The notes under the pieces were generated by a model, which ran no database searches, was not told the origin of the DNA, and saw nothing but the letters and a program-made list of their open reading frames with translations. 6,592 bases of DNA, taken from contig JACVJA010000085.1 of NCBI GenBank assembly GCA_015661035.1, positions 1 to 6,592 of the forward strand, written 5' to 3'. The translations under genes were made by a program, and so were the position numbers. The DNA is from Candidatus Calidifonticultor daggyaiensis (GTDB lineage Bacteria > Actinomycetota > Humimicrobiia > Humimicrobiales > Humimicrobiaceae). Of this stretch, positions 5,227-6,592 are shown one piece after another (position 1 is the stretch's first letter; every line of letters begins with the position of its first letter).

Positions 5227-6453
5227 TTAAATGTTAGATATTAATTTTATTGCACTTTCTAATTCTTCAATATAACTAAACTCCTGCCTTTTTATACTAA
5301 TATTATCAACTCCCTTAAAAATCCAAACAAAGTGTTTCCTAAATTCCTTTAAAGCTTTTTCCTGACCAAAAAAATAAATTAAAAATTTTAGATATAAAAC
5401 TGCGAATTCTTTTTTAAACTCTTTTGTTGGATTATAATCAAACCCTATATCAAATATATTATCTATTTTAACAAAAAAATTTTTATCTTTATTTAAAGAA
5501 TTTAAATTATTTTTTAAAAAATGTATACCAATTGCATTAAAAAAATTATAAAAAACCCATAAAGCACCTTTAGCAGCTCTACCAATCATTAAGCCTTCAC
5601 AGCCAGTAAAATCTAAAACCCATAATGCTTTTAAAGTACTGTCTATGTCCCCGCTTACAATTACAGGAATTTTTACGCTTCTTTTAATATTTTTTATAAT
5701 ATCATAATTAACGCTTCCGCTAAAGCCTTGCTTTACTGTTCTGCCATGAATTGCTATTGCATCAATACCACAGTCTTCAGCAATCTTACAAATATTTTGC
5801 GCATTAATATTATTTTTATCCCAGCCCAATCTTATTTTAATTGTTAAAGGTTTTTTTATTGATTTTCTAACTTTTTTTAATATTAACTTAATTCTTTCCT
5901 CATCAGTTAATAAAAACCCCCCACTTTTAGTTTTTAAAACCTTTGGCACAGGACAACCCATATTAATATCAATTATATCTCCACTTTGTTCTAAAGCTTG
6001 CGCTGCATGGGCTATTATATTTGGGTCAGAACCAAAAATTTGAATAGAACAAGGTTTTTCATATTTAGTTATATTAGATAACTGGATTGTATTTTTATTT
6101 TTATAATAAACACCATAGCTCGAAATCATTTCAGTATAATTTAAAGAAGAACCAAAAGCTTTTGCAAAAATCCTAAATGTATTATCACTGATTCCTGCTA
6201 AAGGTGCAGTAATAAGTGGGTTTTTAATTTCTACACTACCTATTTTAAATCCATATAATTTTGATTTAAAGTTTTTTAAAATATTAAAAATATTAAATTT
6301 GATATTATTGATTAAAAATATATTAAATTCCTTGTGGTATTTATGGACAATGGTTAATAAAGACTTATATAAATTAGTTAATGAGTAATTATCTGTATTT
6401 ACTATATTCGGTGAAAATTTATTATTTGCATTGCTTAATAATCTATCTCCCAT
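5227..6453 (-). CDS. dus: tRNA-dihydrouridine synthase (DusB-like)
   Basis: A 408-residue flavoenzyme that reduces specific D-loop uridines of tRNA to dihydrouridine, using FMN and NADPH. Seen in order: barrel start 'FKIGSVEIKNPLITAPLAGISD' region at 69-90 with FMN-loop PLAGISD; QIFGSDP at 138-144; the active-site loop NMGCPVPKV at 164-172 with catalytic Cys167; KIRLGW at 206-211; HGRT at 236-239; the phosphate-binding SGDI at 267-270 and GRAA at 291-294; then the helical C-terminal tRNA-binding domain (about 340-405). The family is usually about 310-340 residues. The excess is a 68-residue Asn/Lys/Ile-rich N-terminal extension and an insertion at about 312-340. No ATG, GTG, TTG or CTG lies in frame between codon 1 and the barrel, so the extension is not an obvious start error, although no Shine-Dalgarno sequence precedes the ATG. 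Overall layout is most like DusB; the site specificity is not proven. tRNA-Pro follows after 10 nt. Confidence 0.93.
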   Translation of the reverse strand: MGDRLLSNANNKFSPNIVNTDNYSLTNLYKSLLTIVHKYHKEFNIFLINNIKFNIFNILKNFKSKLYGFKIGSVEIKNPLITAPLAGISDNTFRIFAKAFGSSLNYTEMISSYGVYYKNKNTIQLSNITKYEKPCSIQIFGSDPNIIAHAAQALEQSGDIIDINMGCPVPKVLKTKSGGFLLTDEERIKLILKKVRKSIKKPLTIKIRLGWDKNNINAQNICKIAEDCGIDAIAIHGRTVKQGFSGSVNYDIIKNIKRSVKIPVIVSGDIDSTLKALWVLDFTGCEGLMIGRAAKGALWVFYNFFNAIGIHFLKNNLNSLNKDKNFFVKIDNIFDIGFDYNPTKEFKKEFAVLYLKFLIYFFGQEKALKEFRKHFVWIFKGVDNISIKRQEFSYIEELESAIKLISNI

Positions 6454-6518
6454 TTTATAAAAACTAAAATGATTTAAGGCAAAATCTAAGACAATCTAAA
6501 TAAGTTTAAATTTAAGGA

Positions 6519-6592
6519 CTAAGCAAATTTTATAAATCTTCCATTTGGAACAACTATTATTTTCAAATTATTATTATATTTAAGTTCATTAT
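6519..6592 (-). CDS. 3' end of an unidentified gene (cut by the window edge)
   Basis: An open minus-strand frame enters from the right edge and ends at TAG (6519-6521). It encodes 23 complete residues, about NELKYNNNLKIIVVPNGRF followed by IKFA. The mix of polar residues and a short hydrophobic strand is protein-like, and the direction agrees with dus, whose start is 65 nt further on. I do not recognise the family. In so short a stretch an open frame can also arise by chance. Confidence 0.4.
   Translation of the reverse strand, partial: NELKYNNNLKIIVVPNGRFIKFA

Noticed and set aside
1..6592. CRISPR array, toxin-antitoxin pair, phage or transposon genes, riboswitch
   Set aside because: Looked for and not found: no regularly spaced repeats of suitable length, no recognisable related proteins, and no structured leader upstream of any gene.

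Overview
The window is very AT-rich (roughly a quarter G+C by eye, with near-pure A/T spacers) and reads as ordinary bacterial chromosome. Coding capacity is skewed to Lys, Asn and Ile. The standard genetic code works throughout. A tRNA gene with encoded CCA, an RlmN methylase, a Dus enzyme and a lipoprotein-type signal peptide point to a bacterium, probably with a Gram-negative type envelope, living with strong AT mutational bias. The sequence alone does not settle the phylum. I see no transposase, integrase, phage gene, CRISPR array or rRNA.

Layout from left to right: a gene-free A/T-rich stretch with a short purine-rich direct repeat (1-260); rlmN on the minus strand (261-1487); a 170-bp divergent spacer; a 496-aa putative lipoprotein of unknown role on the plus strand (1658-3148); a small integral membrane protein of the COG2426/'small multi-drug export' family on the plus strand (3370-3870); a convergent spacer with two sets of short tandem repeats (3871-4094); a two-gene minus-strand operon of an encapsulated-ferritin-like protein (4497-4781) followed by a DUF192 protein (4095-4484); a 357-bp spacer with a perfect 29-bp A/T palindrome and a tRNA-trailer hairpin; tRNA-Pro(CGG) on the minus strand (5139-5216); a dus gene on the minus strand (5227-6453) ending only 10 nt before the tRNA; and the last 23 codons of an unidentified minus-strand gene at the right edge.

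Functionally there are three themes. The first is RNA modification and translation: RlmN (m2A in 23S rRNA and tRNA), Dus (dihydrouridine in tRNA) and a tRNA-Pro probably on the same transcript as dus. The second is iron storage: a ferritin-like protein with the EncFtn Glu/Glu/His iron site at exactly the spacing of the characterised family, but with no encapsulin shell gene next to it and DUF192 in its place. The third is envelope proteins of unknown function: the lipoprotein and the COG2426 membrane protein.

The most interesting points are the orphan EncFtn-like gene with the palindrome in its upstream region, the N-terminal extension of Dus that cannot be explained by a misplaced ordinary start codon, and the dus-tRNA arrangement with a strand-specific trailer hairpin. 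I do not see a clearly new multi-gene system here.
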